This document shows positions 6,852 to 12,481 of a DNA stretch of 12,481 nucleotides, one piece after another (position 1 is the first letter of the stretch; each line of letters opens with the position of its first letter). The translations under genes were made by a program, and so were the position numbers. This stretch comes from Bacillota bacterium. Its GTDB lineage: Bacteria; Bacillota; Clostridia; Tissierellales; Peptoniphilaceae. Below the pieces are notes generated by a model. That model made no database searches. It was not told the origin of the DNA and was given only the letters and a program-made list of their open reading frames with translations. Where the stretch lies: assembly GCA_023393815.1 (NCBI GenBank), contig JAEXBU010000095.1:1-12481 (forward strand). The letters are read 5' to 3'.

Positions 6852-8363
6852 TTATTTCCACAAACTTCGGCCGGTCATGGCCTCGGGTTTTTCAATGTAT
6901 AACTCTTCCAACATAGTGGGAGCGATGTCGGCGAGGACGCCGTCGTCCAATTCCCGCTCAAAACCCACGGGAATCAAAAATACGGGATTCGTGGTGTGGG
7001 ACGTGACGGGGCGCCCCTCTGCGTCTTTCATCACATCGCAATTGCCGTGATCCGCCGTGATCAGGGCCCGTCCCTCTTTCTTCTCCAGCGCCTCGAGGAC
7101 CGATTGCAGGGATCGATCCACGGCTTCTACCGCCTGAATAGCGGCCTCCAAATTTCCCGTATGGCCCACCATGTCGGGGTTCGCGTAGTTTACAATGTAC
7201 ACGTCCGCCAAATCTTTTTCCATGGCGTTGATTAGATGCCTCCCCACCAGATCTGCCCGCATGGCCGGTTCCAAATCGTAGGTAGCCACCTTCGGCGAGG
7301 GGATTAAAATGCGGTATTCGCCGGGGAAGGGATTCTCCTTTCCTCCGTTTAAGAAAAACGTCACGTGGGCATATTTTTCCGTCTCGGCGATCCGCAGCTG
7401 CCTCAGTCCGTGCTCGGAAATCACCTCGCCGAAAGTATCTTTGATCTCTTCCTTGGGATAGATTACGTGGGTATTCGGTATGGTTTCGTCGTAATCGATC
7501 ATGGTGACCACGTGCATTTTCGGGAAAACCTCCCGATGAAACCCGTCAAAAGCCGGATCGGCAAAAGCCCGTACGATTTCCCTAGCACGATCGGGACGGA
7601 AGTTATAGAACAAAAACACGTCCCCGTCCTTCATGCGGCCCACGGCCTTGCCCCCTTCTTCCAAATAAGAGGGTTCGAAAAATTCATCCGTGTTGTGGGC
7701 TTCGTAAGAGAGATCAAAAACTTCTTCCGGATCGGAATAGGCGCGGCCTTCGGCCCCGGTAAAGAGATCGTAGGCTCTCTGCACTCGCTCCCAACGATTG
7801 TCCCGATCCATGGCGTAAAAACGGCCGACGATGCTCGCTACGTCGCCTCCACCCAGCTCGGCCAGCTTTTCCCGCAATTTTTGTACTTCTTCTCGGCCGG
7901 CGGTGGGCGCTACGTCCCTCCCGTCTAAAATGGCGTGGACGTGAATATTTTTTACGCCAGCGGCCAAAGCGAGCGCAACGCAGGCGTAGAGATGATCCCT
8001 ATGAGAGTGAACGCCCCCGTCAGAGAGAAGACCCACGAAGTGAAGGGCGGACGTTTTCGCTTTTTCAAAGGCGTCTTTCAATACGTCGTTGTTCGCCAAA
8101 GTGCCGTCTTCGGCGTCTTTGGTAATGCGCGTCAACTCTTGATAGACGATGCGCCCGGCGCCGATGTTCGTGTGGCCTACTTCGGAATTGCCCATTTGCC
8201 CCGCCGGCAAACCTACCGCTTCGCCGGATGCCTCAAGCTTGGCATACCCGCCTTCCATCAGTCTATCCAAACACGGCGTTTCGGCTGCAAAAAAGGCGTT
8301 GTTCGGTCCCGCTTCGGCAAGACCCAAACCGTCTAAAATCGCGAGAAGAAGCGGTTTAGGCAT
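6852..8363 (-). CDS. gpmI: 2,3-bisphosphoglycerate-independent phosphoglycerate mutase
   Basis: Interconverts 3- and 2-phosphoglycerate without bisphosphoglycerate, using two Mn ions and a phosphoserine. The 503 aa are close to the family norm of about 510. Ligands are recognisable: Asp11, Ser60 (catalytic, in GLPAGQMGNSEVGH), His120 (SDGGVHSH), the DGRDVAP segment (148-154), FYNFRPDRARE (253-263), Asp398 and His402 (NYANPDMVGHTG), Asp439-His440 (TADHGNCD) and His457. Small departures are DGLG at 11-14 where DGWG is usual, and PNNA where GNA is usual. The gene starts inside the end of tpiA (8-nt overlap, 8356-8363) with GGGAGGTG as ribosome-binding site, so translation is probably coupled. 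Confidence 0.98.
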   Translation of the reverse strand: MPKPLLLAILDGLGLAEAGPNNAFFAAETPCLDRLMEGGYAKLEASGEAVGLPAGQMGNSEVGHTNIGAGRIVYQELTRITKDAEDGTLANNDVLKDAFEKAKTSALHFVGLLSDGGVHSHRDHLYACVALALAAGVKNIHVHAILDGRDVAPTAGREEVQKLREKLAELGGGDVASIVGRFYAMDRDNRWERVQRAYDLFTGAEGRAYSDPEEVFDLSYEAHNTDEFFEPSYLEEGGKAVGRMKDGDVFLFYNFRPDRAREIVRAFADPAFDGFHREVFPKMHVVTMIDYDETIPNTHVIYPKEEIKDTFGEVISEHGLRQLRIAETEKYAHVTFFLNGGKENPFPGEYRILIPSPKVATYDLEPAMRADLVGRHLINAMEKDLADVYIVNYANPDMVGHTGNLEAAIQAVEAVDRSLQSVLEALEKKEGRALITADHGNCDVMKDAEGRPVTSHTTNPVFLIPVGFERELDDGVLADIAPTMLEELYIEKPEAMTGRSLWK

Positions 8364-9096
8364 CTTGCACCTCCCTTGCGATGGCCTTAAATTCCTCGGC
8401 CTTCAAACTCGCGCCACCGACGAGCACGCCGTCGATATTGTCCTTGGAAACGAACTGCGCCACGTTGGCGGACTTGACGCTTCCTCCGTAAAGTATGCGC
8501 ACATACTCCTTTACAGAATCGGGCAAAGATGCTCGCACGGCGCCGATGACGCGATCCGCGTCGTCTCCGTCGGCGGTTCTTCCCGTGCCGATGGCCCAAA
8601 CGGGTTCATAGGCCAGGGTGATTTTTCCCAAATCCTCCATCTCTATGCCCGCAAGAGAGGCTTCCACCTGTTCCTTTAAAAAATCCACGCGGCCATCGGT
8701 TCCATAAACTTCTTCACTTTCGCCAAAACATAGGATGGGTTTGAGTCCGGCTTCCAAGGCGCGCGCGACCTTTTTTGCCACCACATCGTCCGTCTCGCCC
8801 CGTCCCCGACACTCGCTGTGGCCGACGATTACATAGCTCACGCCCAGATCCGCGAGCATCTCCGCGGCGATTTCTCCGGTGTGGGCGCCGTAGCGATCTT
8901 CCGATACATTTTGCGCGCCGAGAAAGACATCGACATCGGACAAAACCTTCCCCACGCGATCGATATGGGTAAAGGGTGGGACCACGAGTACATCCACCTT
9001 CGATGTATCCACATCCGCCAGGGCGCGGGCCAAAGCTTCCCCTTCGGCCACGGTGGTGTTCATTTTCCAGTTGCCCGCAATCAATAGACGTCGCAT
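8356..9096 (-). CDS. tpiA: Triosephosphate isomerase
   Basis: Interconverts dihydroxyacetone phosphate and glyceraldehyde 3-phosphate. The 246-aa single TIM barrel is of usual length. Catalytic Asn9 and Lys11 (GNWKMN), His93 (GHSE) and Glu164 (AYEPVWAIGTG, with flexible loop 6) are all present. The phosphate-binding YGGSV (203-207) and VLVGGASL (224-231) are also intact. The usual GHSERR reads GHSECRGRGETDD: the first Arg is Cys, and the segment up to GETD is one residue shorter than common versions. The ATG at 9096 follows the pgk stop by a single base, with AGAGGTG inside the pgk end as ribosome-binding site. The 3' end overlaps gpmI by 8 nt. It supplies the triose step between aldolase (not in the window) and gap. 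Confidence 0.98.
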   Translation of the reverse strand: MRRLLIAGNWKMNTTVAEGEALARALADVDTSKVDVLVVPPFTHIDRVGKVLSDVDVFLGAQNVSEDRYGAHTGEIAAEMLADLGVSYVIVGHSECRGRGETDDVVAKKVARALEAGLKPILCFGESEEVYGTDGRVDFLKEQVEASLAGIEMEDLGKITLAYEPVWAIGTGRTADGDDADRVIGAVRASLPDSVKEYVRILYGGSVKSANVAQFVSKDNIDGVLVGGASLKAEEFKAIAREVQDA

Positions 9097-9097
9097 A

Positions 9098-10276
9098 TTA
9101 CACCTCTTCCATCGCAGCGATAGCCGGCAGAACCTTTCCCTCTAAAAATTCCAAGCTGGCGCCGCCGCCGGATGAAATATGGCTCATCTTCTCTTCCAGA
9201 CCCGCCTGCTTAATGGCCGCCGCGGAATCGCCGCCGCCGATCACCACTTCGGCGTCCAACTCTCCCAGCACCTTCGCCAAGGCGACAGTTCCCTTGTCAA
9301 AGGGCGCCGTTTCAAAAACTCCGGCCGGTCCGTTCCAAACTACGGACTTCGCGTCCTTAAGCCCTGCGGCGTAGGTCTTTACCGTTTCCTCGCCGATATC
9401 CAAGGCCCTATCGTCCGCTTCCAAACCGTCCACTAGAACGGTACGGGCCGTTTCGGGACGATCGATCCCCTTGGCCACCACGAGATCCACGGGCAAGTAG
9501 AGCGCCACGCCTTTGTCCTTCGCCCTGGCTGCGAGGGTTTTTGCGTGATCCACTTCCTCCTCTTCCACTAAAGACGCCCCCATATCGTATCCTTCGCTCA
9601 GAAGGAAGGTATTGGCCATGGCTCCCACGATAAAAATCCCGTCCACGACATGGATTAAATGATCGATGACGGAAATTTTATCGCTTACCTTGGCACCGCC
9701 TAAAATAGCCATGAAGGGACGCTTCGGCTTTTGAATTAGCTCGGAAAGAACCCGTACTTCCTTGCCCATTAAAAAGCCCAAAGCCGACGGCAGTTTCTTC
9801 ACGACCCCTACATTCGATGCGTGCGCCCGGTGGGCCGTGCCGAAGGCGTCGTTTACATAGCAATCGGCGAGTGAGGCGAGCTCTTTGGCGAAACCTTCGT
9901 CGTTCTTTTTCTCTTCGTCTCGAAAGCGCAAATTTTCCAATAAGCCGATCGCACCGGGGGCAAGTTCCCGAGCCATGCGGCGCACATCCTCGTCTACGAC
10001 TTTATCGGAAAACATGGCCACGATCTTGTGACCCAACACTTTTTCCGCCGCTTCCCGCACCGGCTCCATGGAAAAAGCCTCGTCGTAAACGCCCTTCGGC
10101 CGCCCGCGGTGGCTCATTAAAATCACCGCCGCACCCTTTTCCAATAAATAGTCGATGGTGGGCTTGGCCGCTTCCATGCGGGTGACGTCCGTTACCTTTC
10201 CGTCTTTTACCGGCACATTAAAATCTACACGCACCAACACGCGCTTTTTTTGAACGTCCATTTGTTTTAAATCCAT
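9098..10276 (-). CDS. pgk: Phosphoglycerate kinase
   Basis: Transfers phosphate from 1,3-bisphosphoglycerate to ADP. The 392 aa are typical for bacteria. The N-terminal domain shows KRVLVRVDFNVP (11-22), the SHRGRPKG segment (55-62) and DAFGTAHRAHAS (143-154). The C-terminal nucleotide domain shows ILGGAKVSDKI (191-201), VWNGPAGVFE (313-322), IGGGDSAAAI (346-355) and ISSGGGASLEFLEGK (367-381). The conserved GGMANTF reads GAMANTF (218-224), a mild change. Translation starts at the ATG at 10276 with GGAGGAATT before it. The ribosome-binding site directly abuts the T-tract of a terminator-like hairpin in the 44 nt after gap. There is no room for a separate complete promoter between them, so pgk transcription must come from read-through or from a promoter inside gap. 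Confidence 0.99.
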   Translation of the reverse strand: MDLKQMDVQKKRVLVRVDFNVPVKDGKVTDVTRMEAAKPTIDYLLEKGAAVILMSHRGRPKGVYDEAFSMEPVREAAEKVLGHKIVAMFSDKVVDEDVRRMARELAPGAIGLLENLRFRDEEKKNDEGFAKELASLADCYVNDAFGTAHRAHASNVGVVKKLPSALGFLMGKEVRVLSELIQKPKRPFMAILGGAKVSDKISVIDHLIHVVDGIFIVGAMANTFLLSEGYDMGASLVEEEEVDHAKTLAARAKDKGVALYLPVDLVVAKGIDRPETARTVLVDGLEADDRALDIGEETVKTYAAGLKDAKSVVWNGPAGVFETAPFDKGTVALAKVLGELDAEVVIGGGDSAAAIKQAGLEEKMSHISSGGGASLEFLEGKVLPAIAAMEEV

Positions 10277-10285
10277 AATTCCTCC

Positions 10286-10313
10286 AAAAAAATCGAGCCC
10301 CCGAAGAGCTCGA
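10286..10313 (-). terminator. Intrinsic terminator/attenuator between gap and pgk
   Basis: The minus strand reads TCGAGC-TCTTCGGGG-GCTCGA followed at once by seven T (10286-10292). The stem is 6 bp, extendable to 8 through T-G and C-G pairs, or to a UUCG-tetraloop form with one bulge. It begins 7 nt after the gap stop codon, and the T run touches the pgk ribosome-binding site. This is the best textbook terminator in the window, yet it lies inside the operon. Confidence 0.8.
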
Positions 10314-10320
10314 CTTCTGA

Positions 10321-11331
10321 TTACATCTTCTCTGCAACTAAACTTGCCAAGTCGATGACTCTTTGGCTATAACCCCATTCGTTGTCGTACCAGGAAAATA
10401 ACTTCACGAAATTTCCGTGCACCAAGGTCAGGGACGCATCGAAAATCGACGCGTGGGGATTGGCGATAATGTCGGAGGAGACAATAGGCTCTTCCGTGTA
10501 TTCCAAAATCCCCTTCATGGGACCTTCCGCCGCTTTTTTTACGGCTGCATTAATTTCTTCGACGGTAGCGGGTCTTTTTAATTCGAAGACCATATCCGTA
10601 ATGGAGCCCGTAGGCACGGGAACGCGAAGCGCGTAACCGTCCAACTTCCCTTCCAATTCGGGAAGTACTTTGGCCACGGCCTTAGCCGCTCCGGTACTGG
10701 TGGGGATGATATTTTCCGCCGCAGCGCGGGCTCTGCGCCAATCTTTTTTGTGCTTGGCGTCGTGAATCTTTTGGTCATTGGTGTAGGCGTGAACCGTAGT
10801 CATCATGCCCTTTTCAATGCCGAAAGTATCCAGTATAATCTTTGTCACCGGCGCCATACAGTTGGTGGTGCAAGACGCGTTGGAGAGGAAATGGTGCTTG
10901 TCGTTGTCGTATCGGTCGTCGTTGACCCCCATGACGATAATCATGTCTTCGCCCTTGGTCGGTGCCGTGACAATGACTTTTTTCGCACCGGCTTTAAAGT
11001 GTTTGTCCGCCCCTTCCCGGTCCTTAAAAGCACCGGTAGTGTCGATGACGATGTCCACTCCATTTTCCTTCCACGGAATGTTTTGGGGATCCCGTTCGTC
11101 GGAAATGACGATGTCCTTGCCGTCAATGGCAAATCCCTTATCCGTCACCTTGATTTCGCCCGGATAACGGCGATAAACGGTATCGTGGCGGAACAAATGG
11201 GCCATGAGTTCCCAGTCCCCGCTTGCATTTAATTGAACCAATTCAAAGGGCAGGTTGTCTCTCAAACAAATGCCGCGAACGACGTCGCGGCCAATGCGGC
11301 CAAACCCGTTCACGCCTACACGAATAGTCAT
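10321..11331 (-). CDS. gap: Glyceraldehyde-3-phosphate dehydrogenase, type I
   Basis: Oxidatively phosphorylates glyceraldehyde 3-phosphate to 1,3-bisphosphoglycerate. At 336 aa it is full length. The Rossmann start VGVNGFGRIGR (5-15), the catalytic SNASCTTNC with Cys154, base His181 (TVHAYTND), RRARAAAENIIPTSTGAAKA (199-218) and the C-terminal WYDNEWGYSQRV (314-325) identify it. The NAD-selecting Asp of the usual VND motif is Ala36 (LNASGD), and the usual Leu-Pro pair near the cofactor ribose is Ala192-Lys193 with one extra residue. Cofactor choice may therefore be relaxed toward NADP. The ATG at 11331 has AGGAGGA just upstream. It is the first gene of the operon and lies divergent to a guanylate-kinase-like gene; no regulator gene such as cggR lies directly before it. 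Confidence 0.98.
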   Translation of the reverse strand: MTIRVGVNGFGRIGRDVVRGICLRDNLPFELVQLNASGDWELMAHLFRHDTVYRRYPGEIKVTDKGFAIDGKDIVISDERDPQNIPWKENGVDIVIDTTGAFKDREGADKHFKAGAKKVIVTAPTKGEDMIIVMGVNDDRYDNDKHHFLSNASCTTNCMAPVTKIILDTFGIEKGMMTTVHAYTNDQKIHDAKHKKDWRRARAAAENIIPTSTGAAKAVAKVLPELEGKLDGYALRVPVPTGSITDMVFELKRPATVEEINAAVKKAAEGPMKGILEYTEEPIVSSDIIANPHASIFDASLTLVHGNFVKLFSWYDNEWGYSQRVIDLASLVAEKM

Positions 11332-11345
11332 TATATCCTCCTCAT

Positions 11346-11370
11346 ATTGAATAGTATTCCTTGTTTCAAT
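11346..11370 (-). repeat. Inverted repeat before the gap ribosome-binding site
   Basis: The arms attgaa (11346-11351) and ttcaat (11365-11370) enclose 13 nt, and a nested perfect palindrome gaata-g-tattc lies at 11349-11359. They sit directly upstream of the AGGAGGA site of gap. This is a possible leader structure or operator of unknown function. Confidence 0.35.
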
Positions 11371-11376
11371 GATACC

Positions 11377-11400
11377 CAGCGGAGCAGAATCCTACCGCTG
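11377..11400 (-). repeat. Leader hairpin of the glycolytic operon
   Basis: On the minus strand CAGCGG pairs with CCGCTG (6 bp, extendable by AG/CT past a one-base bulge) around a loop of about 7 nt. It lies between the predicted transcript start (about 11419) and the gap start. It is not followed by a T run, so it is not a terminator. A stabilising or regulatory leader element is inferred. Confidence 0.4.
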
Positions 11401-11425
11401 TCCGTTCATAAAAACCATCCGTTTC

Positions 11426-11434
11426 ATCATATCA
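11426..11434 (-). promoter_or_regulatory. Probable promoter of the glycolytic operon (extended -10)
   Basis: The minus strand reads TGATATGAT: an extended TGn element with TATGAT at 11426-11431. No good -35 stands at 16-18 bp, which is tolerated by extended -10 promoters. The predicted start near 11419 gives a leader of about 90 nt. No matching plus-strand promoter for the divergent gene could be named with confidence. Confidence 0.5.
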
Positions 11435-11483
11435 GAAACTGCCCCTCAATGCGACACGCAATAGAAAATAGAAAGGACAATTT

Positions 11484-12014
11484 ATGCTCTTCGTCCTCCA
11501 AGGCCCTTCCGGATCGGGAAAAACCACCCAGGCAAACCGCCTGGCACGAGAAAAAAACTTTGAAAAAATCATAACCGCCACCACCCGCGCCCCTCGCCCC
11601 GGGGAAAGAAATGGCAAAGACTACTGCTTTATAAGCGACGCACGCTACAGCCGAATGGAAAAAAACGGCATGTTGCTAGCCCCCACCTATATCCACGGCG
11701 CCAAGTACGGCATCCCTAAGGTCAATCTCCTTCCCTTGATTCGAAGTAACGCCCGCCACGGCGTCATCGTTTTGGACGACAACGGCGCGCGGGAGCTCCA
11801 GGCTCTCGGTGCCTATGTCATCGCCCTTCGACTCGACGAAAAAGAACGTCTGACCCGCCTTAAAAAGCGCCGGGAACAAGGCCGCTTTTTGCCCGAGCAC
11901 TTTCACATTCACCCCGATGCCCGCGTAGACGCCTCCGAAGAAGAAGACCTCGTCTACAAGAAAATCGTCTCCATCATCTGTGAGGCCGTCTCGAAGAAAC
12001 ACGGGGAACGCTAA
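11484..12014 (+). CDS. Guanylate kinase-like P-loop protein, diverged
   Basis: A 176-aa P-loop nucleoside monophosphate kinase-like protein. The Walker A motif GPSGSGKTT (7-15) and the GMP-site block ITATTRAPRPGERNGKDY (30-47) are clearly of guanylate kinase type; Arg35, Arg38, Tyr47, Tyr75 and Asp98 match GMP-contacting positions of yeast Gmk. The Glu that holds the guanine base (Glu69 in yeast) is Ala66 (LLAPTYIHG), and the second Ser contact (Ser80) is Ile77. The lid region, usually RGRGT, is RLKKRREQGRFL. It is shorter than true Gmk (about 190-205 aa). It may be an altered-specificity kinase or a non-catalytic relative; a second canonical gmk elsewhere is expected. The ATG at 11484 has AAAGGA 6 nt upstream. 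It is divergent from gap and is followed by 103 nt before the transporter gene. Confidence 0.8.
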   Translation: MLFVLQGPSGSGKTTQANRLAREKNFEKIITATTRAPRPGERNGKDYCFISDARYSRMEKNGMLLAPTYIHGAKYGIPKVNLLPLIRSNARHGVIVLDDNGARELQALGAYVIALRLDEKERLTRLKKRREQGRFLPEHFHIHPDARVDASEEEDLVYKKIVSIICEAVSKKHGER

Positions 12015-12078
12015 GTTCTTTCTTTGATACCGAAATTTCTTTCACTCCCTTCAATTATTCTTCGGTTTACGCCGCCAG

Positions 12079-12107
12079 CCCTCCTATTTTTTGATAAAAT
12101 AGGAGGG
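12079..12107 (+). promoter_or_regulatory. Perfect 12-bp inverted repeat over the transporter start region
   Basis: CCCTCCTATTTT (12079-12090) and AAAATAGGAGGG (12096-12107) pair perfectly around TTGAT. The right arm contains AGGAGG (12101-12106), and the loop and right arm contain an extended -10, TGATAAAAT (12092-12100). It could hide the ribosome-binding site in RNA or serve as a repressor operator in DNA. Neither strand has a T run after the stem, so it is not a good intrinsic terminator. Confidence 0.65.
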
Positions 12108-12117
12108 GGTGACCTTT

Positions 12118-12481
12118 ATGAATTATGTATATGTATTCGCTGCTGCCTTTTTATTCTCGTCTATGGAAGTCGCCATCAAATTTACCGGCGGTGCCTTTCA
12201 TCCCGTCCAATTAAACTTTATACGATTTTTCATCGCAGGCCTTTTGCTATTTCCTCTCAGTCGAAGAGAGCTGAAAGCTTCTACATACAAACTCGTGAAA
12301 GATGACTACCTGCACTTCGCCTTTACGGGTTTTTTGTGCATCGTCGTCTCCATGACCTTCTACACCTTGTCCGTCTCCTTCCTCGACGCCCACGTGGTCG
12401 GTGTGCTCTTTTGCGCCAATACCTTCTTCTCTATGCTCCTCGCCCACTGCTTTACCAAAGAGAAGATGAATCGGCCCATGC
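12118..12481 (+). CDS. EamA/DMT-family membrane transporter (3' end cut by window edge)
   Basis: The first 121 residues of a protein that reads as a drug/metabolite transporter superfamily (EamA) permease. Hydrophobic segments lie at about 4-21, 30-48, 65-85 and 91-111. The arrangement is typical: a short first helix (FAAAFLFSSMEVAIKF), then HPVQLNFIRFFIAGLLLFPL with the R of the usual FxR pattern, a charged loop (SRRELKAS, KLVKDDY), and a Tyr/Ser-rich third helix. Full proteins have about 10 helices and 280-300 residues, so about 60% is missing. The ATG at 12118 follows GGGGGTGA (12105-12112), and the region just upstream holds a 12-bp dyad. The substrate is unknown. A co-directional kinase-like gene lies 103 nt upstream, but the dyad and an extended -10 suggest separate transcription. 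Confidence 0.88.
   Translation, partial: MNYVYVFAAAFLFSSMEVAIKFTGGAFHPVQLNFIRFFIAGLLLFPLSRRELKASTYKLVKDDYLHFAFTGFLCIVVSMTFYTLSVSFLDAHVVGVLFCANTFFSMLLAHCFTKEKMNRPM

Noticed and set aside
7365..7928. 187-codon open frame on the plus strand inside gpmI
   Set aside because: It lies fully antisense to a strongly conserved gene, shows no recognisable domain, and is explained by the codon bias of gpmI leaving the opposite frame open.
8149..8679. 176-codon open frame on the plus strand across the tpiA/gpmI junction
   Set aside because: It is antisense to two certain genes, has an arginine/proline/serine-rich translation and no family resemblance; a shadow frame.
10750..11232. 160-codon open frame antisense to gap
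   Set aside because: Its repetitive Val/Asp-rich translation mirrors gap codons. There is no supporting ribosome-binding site or domain.
11405..11425. Catabolite-response (cre) site in the gap leader (TGAAACGGATGG)
   Set aside because: The central CG is out of register with the cre consensus and the right half does not match.
12079..12107. The 12-bp dyad as a terminator of the kinase-like gene
   Set aside because: Neither strand has a run of T after the stem, and its right arm holds the next gene's ribosome-binding site.
12247..12447. 66-codon minus-strand frame inside the EamA gene
   Set aside because: It has a Glu/His/Gly-rich low-complexity translation that is the reverse of membrane-protein codons, and the plus-strand reading is clearly a transporter.
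1..12481. CRISPR arrays, IS elements, att sites, tRNA or rRNA genes, toxin-antitoxin pairs
   Set aside because: No regularly spaced direct repeats, transposase or integrase motifs, or RNA-gene signatures were seen; the window is housekeeping metabolism plus transport.

Overview
The window reads as a chromosomal stretch of a Bacillota (Firmicutes-type) bacterium. The reasons are strong AGGAGG-like Shine-Dalgarno sites before nearly every gene, the gap-pgk-tpiA-gpmI-eno gene order typical of Bacillota, use of the cofactor-independent phosphoglycerate mutase, and extended -10 promoters. Base composition looks balanced, roughly half G+C by eye, and the genus cannot be fixed from this sequence alone. 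Nothing points to a phage, plasmid, IS element, CRISPR array, tRNA or rRNA. Almost all bases are coding; the largest gap (11332-11483, 152 b) is a divergent promoter region, so no gene-free stretch exceeds 300 b.

Layout. Positions 1-3235 (minus strand): an ABC importer of the peptide/nickel/glutathione family, as lipoprotein binding protein, permease B and permease C. Permease C runs off the left edge, and ATPase genes are not in the window. Positions 3331-4602 (minus): murA, first committed step of peptidoglycan synthesis, apparently a separate unit. Positions 4738-11331 (minus): a compact seven-gene operon, gap-pgk-tpiA-gpmI-eno followed by a SixA-type histidine phosphatase and a glyoxalase I. 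Positions 11484-12014 (plus): a divergently transcribed, diverged guanylate-kinase-like P-loop protein. Positions 12118-12481 (plus): the start of an EamA/DMT-family membrane transporter, cut by the right edge.

How they work together. The operon covers lower glycolysis from triose phosphate to phosphoenolpyruvate. Its last two genes extend this: GloA would remove methylglyoxal, a toxic by-product of dihydroxyacetone phosphate, which is the substrate of TpiA. SixA-like phosphatases act on phosphohistidine proteins, so a link to PTS signalling is conceivable but unproven. Junctions are tight (8-nt and 4-nt overlaps, 1- to 10-nt gaps), which suggests translational coupling. The exception is gap-pgk, where 44 nt hold a near-perfect intrinsic terminator. 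No cggR-type regulator precedes gap, as far as the window shows.

No clearly new system is present. The best second looks are the internal terminator, the phosphatase/glyoxalase extension of the glycolytic operon, the guanylate-kinase-like protein lacking a GMP-binding Glu, and a perfect 12-bp dyad over the -10 and ribosome-binding site of the transporter gene.
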